Below are positions 1 to 21,788 of a stretch of DNA of 64,000 nt, one piece after another (position 1 is the stretch's first letter; every line of letters begins with the position of its first letter). Origin of the DNA: Tribonema minus (lineage: Eukaryota; Sar; Xanthophyceae; Tribonematales; Tribonemataceae); the NCBI GenBank assembly GCA_017506865.1, contig JAFCMP010000044.1:1-64000 (forward strand), in the 5' to 3' direction. Under the pieces are notes generated by a model that was given only the letters and a program-made list of their open reading frames with translations, had not been told where the DNA came from and did not search any database. The position numbers and the translations under genes are program-made.

Positions 1-740
1 AATGAGGGGCAGGCGCGCCACCTCTGCCGCTGCTGCGCCTTGTAGCATTGCTGGTGTGGAACGCGCAGCGCCTGCATTGACGGCTGCCGCTGCTGCGTGC
101 GCTGGTGCGCAGCTGTGCCGCCTGCCGTTGCTGCTGCTGCCAGTGGGTTTGCTGCTGCCGCAGGTGTTGGTGCAGCACCTGCCGCATTGGCCGCTGCACC
201 GCGCCATTGCCGCTGTCGCAGCCGGCACGGTTTGCGGCGCCGCCTGCCGACGCTGCTCCTGTTGCAGGTGCTGCAGCAGCCCTTAGGCTAGTAGGGCCTG
301 TAGCAGCTGTATTGCCTATGCCCGCAGCCGCTGCTGTTGATGCTGCAGTTAGTGATGCCGCCGAGGCCACTTGAGGTGCAACATGTGCTGCCGCTGCTGC
401 AGCAGCCTCTGATGCTGGAGCAGCTGCTGCTGCCGCCGCTGCTGCTGCCGCCGGAGTAGTTGCGCCGTGCGCCGCCGCTGCTGCTGCTGCCGCTGGTGCC
501 GCCTGTGCTGCCGCCGCGGCCCCTGATCCAGCGGCAGCTGCGTCGTGTGTTGCCGGAATGGCTGCGCCATAAGCGCGGCCAGCCGCTGATGCAGTTGCCG
601 CTGCCGGAGCGGTCGCGCCTCCACTGGCAACCGCCGCTGCCGCTGTAACAGTTGCCGCTGCTGATGCTGCTGGTGCTGGTGCTGCTGCCGCTGCTGCCGG
701 TGCCGCTTGTTGGCCGCATCCTCAGCAGCGTTGTCTGCAG
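1..740. repeat. CTG/GCC trinucleotide-rich low-complexity tract
   Basis: This tract is dominated by imperfect CTG, CCG and GCC triplets on the plus strand. On the minus strand it encodes the Gln/Arg-rich tail of the retroelement ORFs. It continues to the left window edge, so its full length is unknown. Plus-strand ORFs here (Ala/Cys/Arg-rich) are compositional shadows. Confidence 0.7.
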
Positions 741-1255
741 CCGCTTGAGGAGCCGCCTGCTGCAGCACCCCCGCCCATCCAGAGAGTGCTGGTTGCAGCG
801 CTTGCAACGTGCCCGCCACATACGCAGCATCAGCGATGTCGCAGGCGCTGGTAATGCCAAGGCCGCCATGCCGTGTTGGGAGTCGCGCTTGCTGTAAGGC
901 TGGGCCGTGCGCTGCCAGATGGAAGTGGGCCCCACTTTGATCAAACTGGCGCCAGGTCTGGCCTGGTGGCTGCAGGCCCATTGAGTGCTCAAGCACCCAC
1001 TGCGTGACCCGATCCCACTCCTTGGCGGCTGGCGCTGTCTGCGTAGTGGGATGGTGCGCAGGCAGTACGTCATGCGAGGCACCACGCAGTAGCGCAGTAA
1101 CCTGAACATAGCCCTCGGAGATGTCAGGCGCGCGCATCGCTCTGCAAATCGAGCCCCTGCCCCGCCTGCACCCGCTTCCCTGCGCAGCCATGCGTCCACA
1201 AAGCTGCTGTGGCCCCACCGGCACCCCCAGCAACACAGCTCCACGGTTCTGATTT

Positions 1256-2674
1256 TCATCCGTATCCCCCACTAGCTGAACGCCCAGCTGCTGCAGCAGT
1301 TGCCGCTCGTGGTCTGTCACCACATGCCCCCTGCCAGGCAGCGCGCGTGACTTGGTGAGGTTTAGCTCCAGCCCCACCTCCGCAAAGTGTTGTTTTGAGC
1401 TGCGCCACCGCCTGTATGTCATCCTGAGTCAGCGTGCAAGCGCCTGTTCGGACGTTGGCATCGTCCATGTAGGCGCCCATCCGCCTCCGCGCGCGCTGCG
1501 CAGCCGCCGCCTCATTGAACCGTTTCAAGCACTGAGCAATGGCGCCGCAGAAGAGCATCGTGCCGCGGGGTCCCCCTGCTTAAACCGCGCTGAGACATGA
1601 TGATGCGCGTGGAGCCGTCAACGTGCTGGAACAGCAGGCGTGGCCGAGTGCGAACGTATGTGCCGATGAAGTAGTCGAGGAAGTCCGGCAGCTGTGCTGC
1701 TACCCATTCCGCTGCCGCCAGGACGAACACCATGTTGAAGGCATTCTTGAGGTCCAGCATGAACTGCCAGTGACCGAGCTCATACGCGAGTTTGCCGGCC
1801 ATGGCCGCTTTCTCCGCTCCTGCTGAGACGGCTACCCCATACTGCCCGTCTGGCTCAAGGAGCTCCGCCAGGAAGTCTTTGTGCGGTCTGCCACGTACAC
1901 CGAAGTGCATAGTCGCTGCAGCACCTCGCCGCAAACGATGGGCCGCTGCTTAGCTGTACCATCTTCCTGTTGTTCTGCAAGTGGCGTCAGGCGCCCCGCG
2001 CCATGCAACTGCCAGAAGGCATCCGGCAGCCGCGCAGCCTCCCGCATAACGGTCTGAAGCCACCGTGTGAGGACAGCAGCAAACTCATGCCGTCCCCAGC
2101 TTGTGCGTAGCGCATCCTGCAGGTGGCTGTAGCGCAGCCACGATGGGCCTGCTCCACTGTAAGGGCTTGCTCGCTGGATGAGCTTGGCAACCGTCTCTGG
2201 CTCAATTCCCTCCCCCTGTAACAGGCTGAGTTCTGCTGGCATGTCGGCTGCTTTCGCCACAAGCTGATCAACCATGCCGGATAGCTCAGGGTTGTTCCCC
2301 TGGCGCAGCGGGGGGGTGTTTGGACTGCATGGCGGCAAAGCAGTCATCATCAGGTATCGCCACCGTTTTGGGCTGAAGGAAACGCGCTGCCTGCTGTAGC
2401 CCCCCCCCGTGTGCCATGCACTGTAGGACGTAGGCGTTGATCGCTGCCTCCGTTTGCTGGCGCGCGCGCCAGCGCCGGTGCGCACGCGCGTGTGCGAGGA
2501 GCGCTGGCACCAACCGGTCAAGCTCACCGCGTGCCAACATTCTGATTCTGTCGGAGCGAGTGATGCCAGGTGCGCCATCGGTGGAGGTGATGAGTGATGG
2601 CATGAGGTGGTGTAGAATCGTGGATCTTTGCAGTCGCTGCACCCGCCCTGCAGAATCTGGCTCCCGCGCCGCAT
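1256..2674 (-). pseudogene. Reverse transcriptase domain, frame-broken
   Basis: This is the catalytic core of the retroelement. The 1832-2674 reading frame carries the fingers region (GPSWLRYSHLQ, QRPIVCGEVL). 1512-1934 carries motif A with its first catalytic Asp (LDLKNAFN) and a motif B residue group read as RGLSRGTP. 1256-1558 carries the YMDD box. Around 1560-1590 one register reads KQGDP and the next usable frame resumes two bases later, so at least one small indel sits between motifs B and C. The catalytic Asp residues are all still encoded, which suggests relatively recent loss of function. It could also be scored as several ORFs of a decayed polyprotein. Confidence 0.78.
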
Positions 2675-2770
2675 TGACGAACATCGTCATTGTGTGTGCC
2701 AACAGATGTGTTGCTGCGTTCTCCAGTGCAGCTCCCACATAGCGACGATTTGCGTGGTCTAGCAAGGCTT

Positions 2771-4064
2771 CTAGTTGTGTCGCGAACTGCAGCTTGCACA
2801 GCTCATCGAGGCTGATGCTGTCAAGCACTGCTGCGACTGCGGGGGTTGAGATGGTCCACGTGAAAAGCCCACCTGCCCCACCTGCTGCGCCTGCAGGGCC
2901 TGGCGCTGCCGCTGCTGTCGCCGCACCTGCCGCTCTGGGACCCCCTCTGCCGCCGCCGCGGCGCCACGACCACAGCCTCGTCCGCCGCTGTCGCTGCTGC
3001 GACCGCTGCCACGGCCACCGCGGCCGTTTTGAGTTCGCGCGCCACTGCCGCTGTTGCTAGCACCGCCGCTGCGGCTGCTGGCATCACTGCTGCGGCCGTT
3101 GCCAGCGCCGCTGTCCTTAGTACCGGCTGCACTGCCGCCGCCGGCACCGCTGCTGCTGCCGCCTCCGGTTCTGCTGCCGCTAGTCGCTCTGCTACTGCTG
3201 ATGTCTGCATCATTGCTGCCGCTGCGAACGCGTCCTCCATTGCCACGTCCGCGCCCTCCACTGCGACCCCGACCCCCTCGTGTAGCACTGCTGCCCCCCG
3301 TTCCGGCCTCTTTGAGCTGCCGGAGGAGCTGCTGCCACCAGCCTGAGCAGCAGGTGCCTGCTGCGCGTGCGCTGGTCCCTTTGCGTAGGGGTTTGCCGAT
3401 GGGTGTGCACGCCGGTTGCTGCTGTGGCAGCGACGTGGTAGCTGTTGCCGTCGATGCATCAGGTGCTAGCGGTGCTGCTGATGCTGTTGTTGACAATGTT
3501 GCCGCCACTGCAGCGGGTGAAGTGATAGGCCTGCATTTGCGGCAGTGCTTGCCCGCGCTGGCATCGCTGCTGTCCACTCTGAATGTCTTGTTGGCATGAA
3601 ACAGGTTTTTGCACAAGGCACACTCGGTGTAGATGGTTTGCAAGTGCGACGTGCTGAGGTCGGAGCGCTCCAGGAACGTTGTTGCTGTCCCACTGTGGTG
3701 TTTGCGCTGGTGGCTTCGCCGCGATGTGGGCGTTTAACCTCTGCTGTAACGAGAGCAGCGACATGCCCTTCTTCACCACGAGGTCGCATAAGTTGCACTT
3801 GTACTCCGGGTCCGCACTGCCTCCACCTCCAGCTTCGTCGTCTAGCATCAGACGTTGCTGTTCCAGACTGTTATGACCTGTTCTAGAGCGCTTGACTGCA
3901 CTTTGCCCGCCCGTGTGCTCCCCCTTCGCCTGTTTGATCGGAAATTGACCAACCGTCATTCTGTACCCTCTTGCGTTTGTGCGCTGCGCGTCCGTCTCCA
4001 GTTGCTCTGCTGCTGCCACTCGTGCCATCGTCCTGTTGACAAGCGCCATTGCCATCTGCAGCAC
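2771..4064 (-). pseudogene. Retroelement N-terminal region with Cys/His fingers and SGR-rich linker
   Basis: Two overlapping frames (3459-4064 and 2771-3643) cover the part upstream of the RT. The first ends in a C-X2-C...H finger. The second begins with another C-X2-C pair and a C-X2-C KHCRKCRP motif, then runs into a Gly/Ser/Arg-rich tract resembling RGG RNA-binding sequence. A frame change near 3640 splits what looks like one protein. Nucleic-acid binding is inferred from composition and the Cys pattern only. Confidence 0.5.
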
Positions 4065-4246
4065 TGGTGCTAATATCCTGCGCTTGTGCGCACGCTAGAT
4101 CGGGTTCCTTGCATTTCTGCGCTGATTCAGAGTTGGCAATACGGGCCTCCCGCCGCCGCCATGATATTCTTTTCATGATCTCTGCTACGCCATGGTGCTA
4201 CATGCTACAGCTACATACCTATCCGCATCTCGTGGAGGCCTACTAG

Positions 4247-4308
4247 TTGATGTACTTTTTATTAATTCTCGCTCAGGTTGATGTACTTTTTATTAATTCT
4301 CGCTCAGG
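4247..4308. repeat. 31-bp tandem duplication at a repeat end
   Basis: The 31-bp unit starting TTGATGTACTTTTTATTAA and ending CGCTCAGG occurs twice head to tail (4247-4277, 4278-4308). The second copy runs on into the 114-bp direct repeat. It marks the end of the repeat family that borders the tandem array and may reflect slippage during insertion. Confidence 0.85.
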
Positions 4309-4395
4309 GCGCGAAAAAGCCCAGATGATTGGCATCTAGCTGTAAGGAATCTACATGTCGTATGACAGTCTGAAAGTGTCGCAACGACAACCACT
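4282..4395 (-). repeat. 114-bp direct repeat, copy 1
   Basis: This segment is the same, base for base by eye, as 6579-6692. On the minus strand it contains GGGC-TTTTTCGC-GCCC, a possible hairpin, followed by AATTAATAAAAAGTACA, which resembles a retroelement 3' end with a poly(A)-signal-like tail. It lies immediately left of the nested tandem array. It could be a 3' UTR of a non-LTR element or a terminal direct repeat. Confidence 0.8.
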
Positions 4396-4702
4396 TGTAC
4401 TTTTATTATATTCCACTTGTGGCTGTGGAAATGCCATGTTGTAGGTGTGTCGCCTTGTTCTCACTCTTGGATGTAGCATGCAAAGCTTGCACGCCACACC
4501 CCGCCCCCCACATCACCCCCAACAAAGCACCCGCAAGCGACTGTCCCCCACATACTAGCAGGGATACCAAACAAAGCTACAAGACTCTCCCCCCACAGAC
4601 AGACCCGTCTTAGGGCCACCCAGCTCCACGCAGACTCCATCTCAAAGTTTTCATGCAGGCCAAGGTCACCATAATGGGCCCTGAACTGGAGATTGTGGCT
4701 AT

Positions 4703-5426
4703 CTACGTGACCCCGATATCATAAAGATAAGCAGAGGGAGTCACTGGGCGCCAGGCGCTGACGCTAGAAAGAAAGGCTATATAACTAAGCAAAGCATCGC
4801 CTCCTTGATGAGCGGGACGGTGGTTCACCGGGCCTCCCATATCACCCCCAACAAAGCATCCGCAAGCGACTGTCCCCCACACACTAGCAGGGAGACCAAA
4901 CAAAGCTGCAAGACTCTCCCCCCACAGACAGACCCTTCTAAGGGCCACCCAGCTCCACGCAGGACTCCATCTCAAAGTTTTCATGCAGGCCAAGGTCACC
5001 ATGATGGGCCCTGAACTGGAGATTGTGGCTATCTACGTGAACCCCGATATCATAGAGATAAGCAGAGGGAGTCACTGGGCGCCAGGCGCTGACGCTAGAG
5101 AGAAAGGCTATATAACTAAGTAAAGCATCGCCTCCTTGATGAGCGAGGTCACGGCTCACCGCAGGCTGCAAGCCTGACAAGATATTGCCATTTACCGCTG
5201 CGAGTAACTTGTTGTTGGTGCCGTGGCGTGCAGCCGACTCCGCTTGCTCTCCAAGCACGCCAAGCCGCTCCCTGTCCCTCCTCCGCACGCCAGCCAGGGC
5301 TTCCGAGACACCACCACACGTTTGAAGTTCTCTCGAAGGGGCTACGCACGCTGGCATCACCTGGGGGCCGCTGGTGCTAGCTCCTGCAAGCCCTGCAGCC
5401 CAGCCCACCCACCAAACCAGCCGCAT
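4703..5426 (-). pseudogene. Frame-broken first copy of the array ORF
   Basis: This has the same coding content as the 321-aa ORF, split into a 162-aa piece (4938-5426) and a 99-aa piece (4703-5002). A one-base deletion in ACGTGACCCC (about 4711; the other copies read GTGAACCCC) and a one-base insertion in GCAGGACTCC (about 4963) shift the frame. Only indels separate it from the intact copy, so it decayed recently. Confidence 0.6.
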
Positions 5427-5524
5427 TCGCTGCCACGCCTTTCGGCGTTAACGAGCTTTTGTACTTTTATTATATTCCACTTGTGGCTGTGGAAATGCCA
5501 TGTTGTAGGTGTGTCGCCTTGTTC

Positions 5525-6490
5525 TCACTCTTGGATGTAGCATGCAAAGCTTGCACGCCACACCCCGCCCCCCACATCACCCCCAACAAAGCACCCGCAA
5601 GCGACTGTCCCCCACATACTAGCAGGGATACCAAACAAAGCTGCAAGACTCTCCCCCCACAGACAGACCCGTCTTAGGGCCACCCAGCTCCACGCAGACT
5701 CCATCTCAAAGTTTTCATGCAGGCCAAGGTCACCATAATGGGCCCTGAACTGGAGATTGTGGCTATCTACGTGAACCCCGATATCATAAAGATAAGCAGA
5801 GGGAGTCACTGGGCGCCAGGCGCTGACGCTAGAAAGAAAGGCTATATAACTAAGCAAAGCATCGCCTCCTTGATGAGCGGGACGGTGGTTCACCGGGCCT
5901 CCCATATCACCCCCAACAAAGCATCCGCAAGCGACTGTCCCCCACACACTAGCAGGGATACCAAACAAAGCTGCAAGACTCTCCCCCCACAGACAGACCC
6001 TTCTAAGGGCCACCCAGCTCCACGCAGACTCCATCTCAAAGTTTTCATGCAGGCCAAGGTCACCATGATGGGCCCTGAACTGGAGATTGTGGCTATCTAC
6101 GTGAACCCCGATATCATAGAGATAAGCAGAGGGAGTCACTGGGCGCCAGGCGCTGACGCTAGAGAGAAAGGCTATATAACTAAGTAAAGCATCGCCTCCT
6201 TGATGAGCGAGGTCACGGCTCACCGCAGGCTGCAAGCCTGACAAGATATTGCCATTTACCGCTGCTAGTAACTTGTGGTTGGTGCCGTGGCGTGCAGCCG
6301 ACTCCGCTTGCTCTCCAAGCACGCCAAGCCGCTCCCTGTCCCTCCTCCGCACGCCAGCCAGGGCTTCCGAGACACCACCACACGTTTGAAGTTCTCTCGA
6401 AGGGGCTACGCACGCTGGCATCACCTGGGGGCCGCTGGTGCTAGCTCCTGCAAGCCCTGCAGCCCAGCCCACCCACCAAACCAGCCGCAT
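5525..6490 (-). CDS. 321-aa ORF with internal repeats, inside the tandem array (unrecognised)
   Basis: One uninterrupted minus-strand ORF from ATG at 6490. It contains two copies of a ~109-aa block (landmarks HQGGDALLSYIAFLSS, YLYDIGVHVDSHNLQFRAH, LHENFEMES, SLAALFGIPAS), so it follows the DNA duplication exactly. I recognise no family. The equivalent region in the first array unit (4703-5426) is broken by a missing base near 4711 and an extra G near 4963. It may be a remnant of a transposon coding region kept open by chance in recent repeats. Whether it is expressed cannot be told from sequence. Confidence 0.35.
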   Translation of the reverse strand: MRLVWWVGWAAGLAGASTSGPQVMPACVAPSRELQTCGGVSEALAGVRRRDRERLGVLGEQAESAARHGTNHKLLAAVNGNILSGLQPAVSRDLAHQGGDALLSYIAFLSSVSAWRPVTPSAYLYDIGVHVDSHNLQFRAHHGDLGLHENFEMESAWSWVALRRVCLWGESLAALFGIPASVWGTVACGCFVGGDMGGPVNHRPAHQGGDALLSYIAFLSSVSAWRPVTPSAYLYDIGVHVDSHNLQFRAHYGDLGLHENFEMESAWSWVALRRVCLWGESLAALFGIPASMWGTVACGCFVGGDVGGGVWRASFACYIQE

Positions 6491-6578
6491 TCGCTGCCAC
6501 GCCTTTCGGCGTTAACGAGCTTGGGCAAGATGTAGCTTTTGTACTTTTGCAGTGTGTGTACTTTTATTATATTCTCCT

Positions 6579-6692
6579 TGTACTTTTTATTAATTCTCGC
6601 TCAGGGCGCGAAAAAGCCCAGATGATTGGCATCTAGCTGTAAGGAATCTACATGTCGTATGACAGTCTGAAAGTGTCGCAACGACAACCACT
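6579..6692 (-). repeat. 114-bp direct repeat, copy 2
   Basis: The right-hand copy of the repeat at 4282-4395, by eye without differences. On its left (its 3' side on the minus strand) are further degenerate GTACTTTT/TTATTATATT words (6536-6578), like a repeated tail. Immediately to the right, minus-strand ORFs end (stop near 6692), consistent with this being the 3' untranslated end of an element reading leftward. Confidence 0.8.
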
Positions 6693-7437
6693 CAAACGCC
6701 GCCGCCGCCAAATGGCATCTCGGGGTCCTCCCCTACGTCCTCCTCCATGTGCCCCCCCCCCCTGGATTCTGCCATGTGTGTCATGACACGGCCAGAGTAC
6801 GCCATGTGGAGCGCTGCCGACAGTGCCGAGCGTAAGCGCGCCTTGTACTTTCGAGGCTCATCATCCGACATCAATACATCGCACGTTACAGATGTCCAGC
6901 TGGTGCCAAACAGGGGCATTTTGCACCACCTCCACTCAGTTTGGATCCTACAAGCAACCGCTAGGGGTCCGGCAGGCGCGCGCCTTTCGACACCATCCAC
7001 CAGGCTTGTACTAGACTCATGGGGGGCAGACACAGCGGCACCCAGTCTGAGCCACACCTATCGTAGCCGATGTCTCCATCTCTTGAGCGAAAACGCCGGA
7101 GGACCGCGGTTATGCCTCTAGTATACATTTGGGCCAGAGGCGCCCGGTCCTCGATTCCTTGCCTAAGCACGCCGCTGACGTGCCTGGCCGAGGTTCTCTT
7201 TCTTGCGTGTTCATGCAAACGATCTACAGTGTGCCCTGATGCTATCCGTATCCCCATGTTCCAATATCCCCTGCTGCTGCCCAAAGCCGTATTTTCACCA
7301 CACGCGACTCCGCAGCTCCTGCTCACAGCCAGCATCTCCCATCCCCTTGCTGCCTGATGCACCCTCGCCACCATCAGCGCCACCGCGAGCGCTGCCGCAC
7401 CTCTCGGTGCTAACGCATAATCATGGGACTTGCACAA
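6692..7437 (-). CDS. Unrecognised minus-strand ORFs, possibly the coding end of the flanking element
   Basis: Two overlapping minus-strand ORFs in different frames (6961-7437, 158 aa; 6692-7057, 121 aa) end exactly where the 114-bp repeat begins. The 3'-side ORF ends in an acidic stretch and FGGGGV. No conserved motif was recognised. Their abutment to the repeat suggests a 5'-truncated, frame-shifted retroelement ORF with the repeat as its 3' UTR, but chance ORFs are possible. Confidence 0.25.
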
Positions 7438-9164
7438 CTACTGCTCTGACCCATTTCTCTTGCAGCCTCCTGTTGTGGTGTGCGTCTGCTACTCTGTGAA
7501 ACACCCTTCAACCAGCGACTTTGCTTTGTGCTGACAGCTACGAGAGGCGCCACTGCAGCTCATGGCCGTGCCATTGTGTGAATTCAAGACATCAGAGCGA
7601 TGATGGATCCTGCTGCAGAGGACATGAATGTTGTCCCTGGTCACACACTAAGCAAATCAACCGCTGGCCTAGTCTACATGGATGGCAATGCTGACTAGTT
7701 GCGAAACGCACAAACTTCAGCATGATGCGGTAGCGCCGGTACGCTGTGCAAGCCCTCTGACCCATAGCTTCGAGTCGTGGTATATATATATGTTGTGTAT
7801 GCAGCGCAGCAGGTGGGTGTTGCAGGCAAAACGGCAGAGCAACAAGGCTGGGCATGGTATGATGAAGCACGTCACCTCAGCAGTGCTCAGCAGCAGTGCT
7901 TGTGGAACTGAAGCATGCACGATCAAGACACACAAGCAAAGCAGACAGAAAGCCAGAGCGCGCGCGGCCATGTCTGTGACACACCATGAATTCGTAATGC
8001 GCGCCTACCCCCGTAATGTGTCGGTGTATGCCTTCTGTGAAGTGTGATCAAGAGTGAGGTGAGAGACGTGGCCTTCTGCGGCGACAAACGGACAGAGACA
8101 CCCCCCCCCTCCCGTAATTGATAGGTGGGTGGGGCAGCCTCCCTGTGGGCGCTATGCACACAACACTGACTGTGTTCCATCTGTTTCGGAAAGACTCGAA
8201 TAAGACACCGATTTTCGCAGCTCTCAGGGGGAGCTCTTGGTGCCCAAAATCTTGCCCGCAAAACCACGTCTGCCGGCGGGCCCCTCCTCTTCAGTGACAA
8301 AGGGGGCACAGGCACACTCTTGCAAATTCACACTCTTTGGGTATCCCCCCCGTCCGCACTAAGCCGGATATCTGTGCGCCTTCGACATTCACAGGTCATC
8401 ATGTAAGCTGCAGCTGCGTAAAACATGCAGGCCGAACCGCCGCGGCGCCTGTCGTGCTGGCCCTCCAAACTCCTTCGGGATGTTCTGGGGAGGGGGGGGG
8501 GGGGGGGCACACCTCTTGCTCTATTGCCAGCGAACACAGGTGCTGTACCTCTGGCCCCCCATACCCCCCCCCAACACCCCCTTCCCCCCTCTTCGAACAG
8601 CTATGCCTACCCCCCGCCGCCCCCGCTCGCATTAGACGTGGAGATTACGACAGCCAAAGAGAAACACGGTGCCGGCTACGCGCGCCGGGCACACACCCCG
8701 CAATCGTCACGCGCGCGTGTAAGCGGGGGGGTGTGTGTTCGCAACCGCCTTCGGCTGCCCTGACGTCCACATCAAAAAAACGCACTCACTGACCGACCGA
8801 CCGCGCTCCCCCAGGCACTGCGCTGTGCCTCCCCCTTTGATCGACGGGCACAGCACACATGGACTAGCGCATATGCTTGCTCTCGCAGGCGCAGGCGCCC
8901 CTTTCCCCTAGCGCCACACCCATGTAACCGCGACAGCCTGCCCCCCCCCCCTCCCTCCCCCTTTTTCCCTCCCAACCCCATGATGTTCCAAGCTCATCAC
9001 CCCCCCCCTCAAACACACATCCAGCCCCCCCCACCCCCCCCCCCCCCCCCACCCGTCGATTCCATAGCCTCGGCCCCCGTTGCCCGGCACAACACGTAAT
9101 ATACACTTGTCACGCCCTCCCCCCCCCTCCCCGCCCCCATAACCAGGCGCAACTGCAGTGCCAT
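7438..9164. other. Gene-free spacer downstream of DED1
   Basis: No ORF with a recognisable product. Contains a G run near 8491-8507 and long C-rich tracts (8940-9060, 9119-9131). The last few hundred bases are expected to hold the DED1 3' UTR, since that gene reads leftward; no canonical AATAAA was seen close to the stop. Confidence 0.6.
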
Positions 9165-20623
<11,459 letters not shown>

Positions 20624-21788
20624 GAAAGAAGAGGAGGGGGTGCTCTCGCCGCCCTAATGCTGCTCCCTCCACAGATTTACCAGAGCAGAAGTGTGTGTGT
20701 GTCGACCGTGGCGGACGTGCGCACGATACCGACGGTCCAGTCGAAACGATACCGACGATGCATGCAAATCCCCCCCTTCACCCCCTTCATGCCTATGTAC
20801 TTTTTATTAAAATTCTCGCTCAGGGCGCGAAAAAGCCCAGTACATACCTCCATCTAATATTCACACCGCGCCAGATCAGCGACCATGGTGACATGACGCT
20901 AGAGATGACATCATGACTCATTGCTTCGTGTGCATGCGCGCCTCAAACGCCAGCTGTAACTTCTGTCAGGTCTCATGCTTGGTGGTAGATGCCAAGCAAA
21001 CTCAAGTGCTTCTCATACAAAGTGTAAACTGCCATCGCCGGTGTCACAAGTGCACCAGTGACGCACCAGATGTGTCCTCTCCCAAAAACATCCTACCAGA
21101 AGCCTGACATCAACCTCGCATCAGCATCACTGTCAGTGTGCAAAGGCATCACCGGATTGTCACATTGTCTGCACACCCATGGCACCCATGGCACCCATGG
21201 CACTCATGGCACACCAACTATATATAGCTTCTGCGATACCTGTGCCTTGAACAGAAATGCTTGACACATCAATATGCCACCAATGGGCATTGACTGACAC
21301 ATCATCAAGGCGATGCTCCGCCATTTGCAGGGGCACAACACATAAGCAGGAGCCGCGGACACTGCTGAAGCTGCAGGCACGTCACGCCTGACCGTCTGTG
21401 CATAATTCATTACAGTGCCAGCACCATCGTGACAAAACTTGTGTGCCGCGCGGGGACGCTGTTGATCGCTGTGCATGCCCCTTGCAGCACGACACACTGC
21501 TCCCCCGCATCTGACTGTGTGCTCTCTGTAGACCCCCCCCCTCTATCGACACAAGCCACTGCCACAAACACCACTGAAAGTGGGCTCGGCGCTGAGGGCT
21601 TGCGCTCATGTGCGCTTTGGTAGTGGTCGCCACCAGGGCAGCAGCCTGTAGCTAAGAAAATCAAGCTGCTGCTGCTGCTGCTGCTGCATTGCAGCTGCAG
21701 CTGCTGCTGTGCCTGTAATAGTCTCCCTCCCAGACCCCCCCCCCCCCCCCCCCCCCTCTCCCCCCCTCAAACGCCCCCCCCCCCCCGC
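20624..21788. other. Spacer upstream of DED1 and downstream of FdC2, with a repeat fragment
   Basis: No recognisable gene. Holds the DED1 promoter side (from 20624), a 45-bp fragment of the 114-bp repeat family (20796-20840), a 9-bp tandem (GGCACCCAT)n at 21179-21212, a GCT/CTG run (21666-21712) and a long C tract (21736-21785) that directly follows the FdC2 stop codon in the transcript sense. Confidence 0.6.
20796..20840 (-). repeat. 45-bp fragment of the 114-bp repeat family
   Basis: TGTACTTTTTATTAA, two extra A, then TTCTCGCTCAGGGCGCG and AAAAAGCCCAG match the start of the 114-bp repeats at 4282 and 6579. The match stops after CCCAG. It is a severely truncated or independent copy, 14-16 kb from the others. 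Confidence 0.8.

Larger units (their letters stand above)
288..4176 (-). mobile_element. Degenerate non-LTR-type retroelement with reverse transcriptase
   Basis: Minus-strand coding remnants lie in several frames. From N to C: a charged leader with a C2H2-like finger (YKCNLCDLVV, about 3780-3810); a second Cys pair (TECALCKNLF, KHCRKCRP) followed by a Ser/Gly/Arg-rich low-complexity stretch (about 2830-3350); a helical region (2286-2828); then the reverse transcriptase palm and its C-terminal flank, ending in a Gln-rich tail. RT hallmarks seen: LDLKNAFN (motif A), a KQGDP-like motif B and YMDD (motif C), each in a different frame, then NLTKSR and LPTRHGGLG typical of LINE-like RT flanks. No endonuclease or integrase was recognised. 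At least four frame changes indicate a dead copy, although intact ORFs of 140-290 aa remain. The class is inferred from RT motif style and from the absence of obvious LTRs. Confidence 0.8.
4396..6578. repeat. Nested tandem array: two ~1.07-kb units, each holding two ~329-bp subunits
   Basis: Outer units start at 4397 and 5461 with GTACTTTTATTATATTCC and end in CGGCGTTAACGAGCTTTT; the second has about 16 extra bases near 6523. Inside each, a ~329-bp subunit occurs twice (landmark ATCACCCCCAACAAAGC at 4512, 4841, about 5576 and about 5908). Unit copies are nearly identical, so the duplication is recent. The array sits between 114-bp direct repeats. The minus strand encodes a repeated ORF, listed separately. 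Confidence 0.88.

Noticed and set aside
1404-1415. YMDD box as a sign of a viral polymerase
   Set aside because: Surrounding motifs (LDLKNAFN, LPTRHGGLG) are those of cellular LINE-like retroelements, and no viral structural gene is present.
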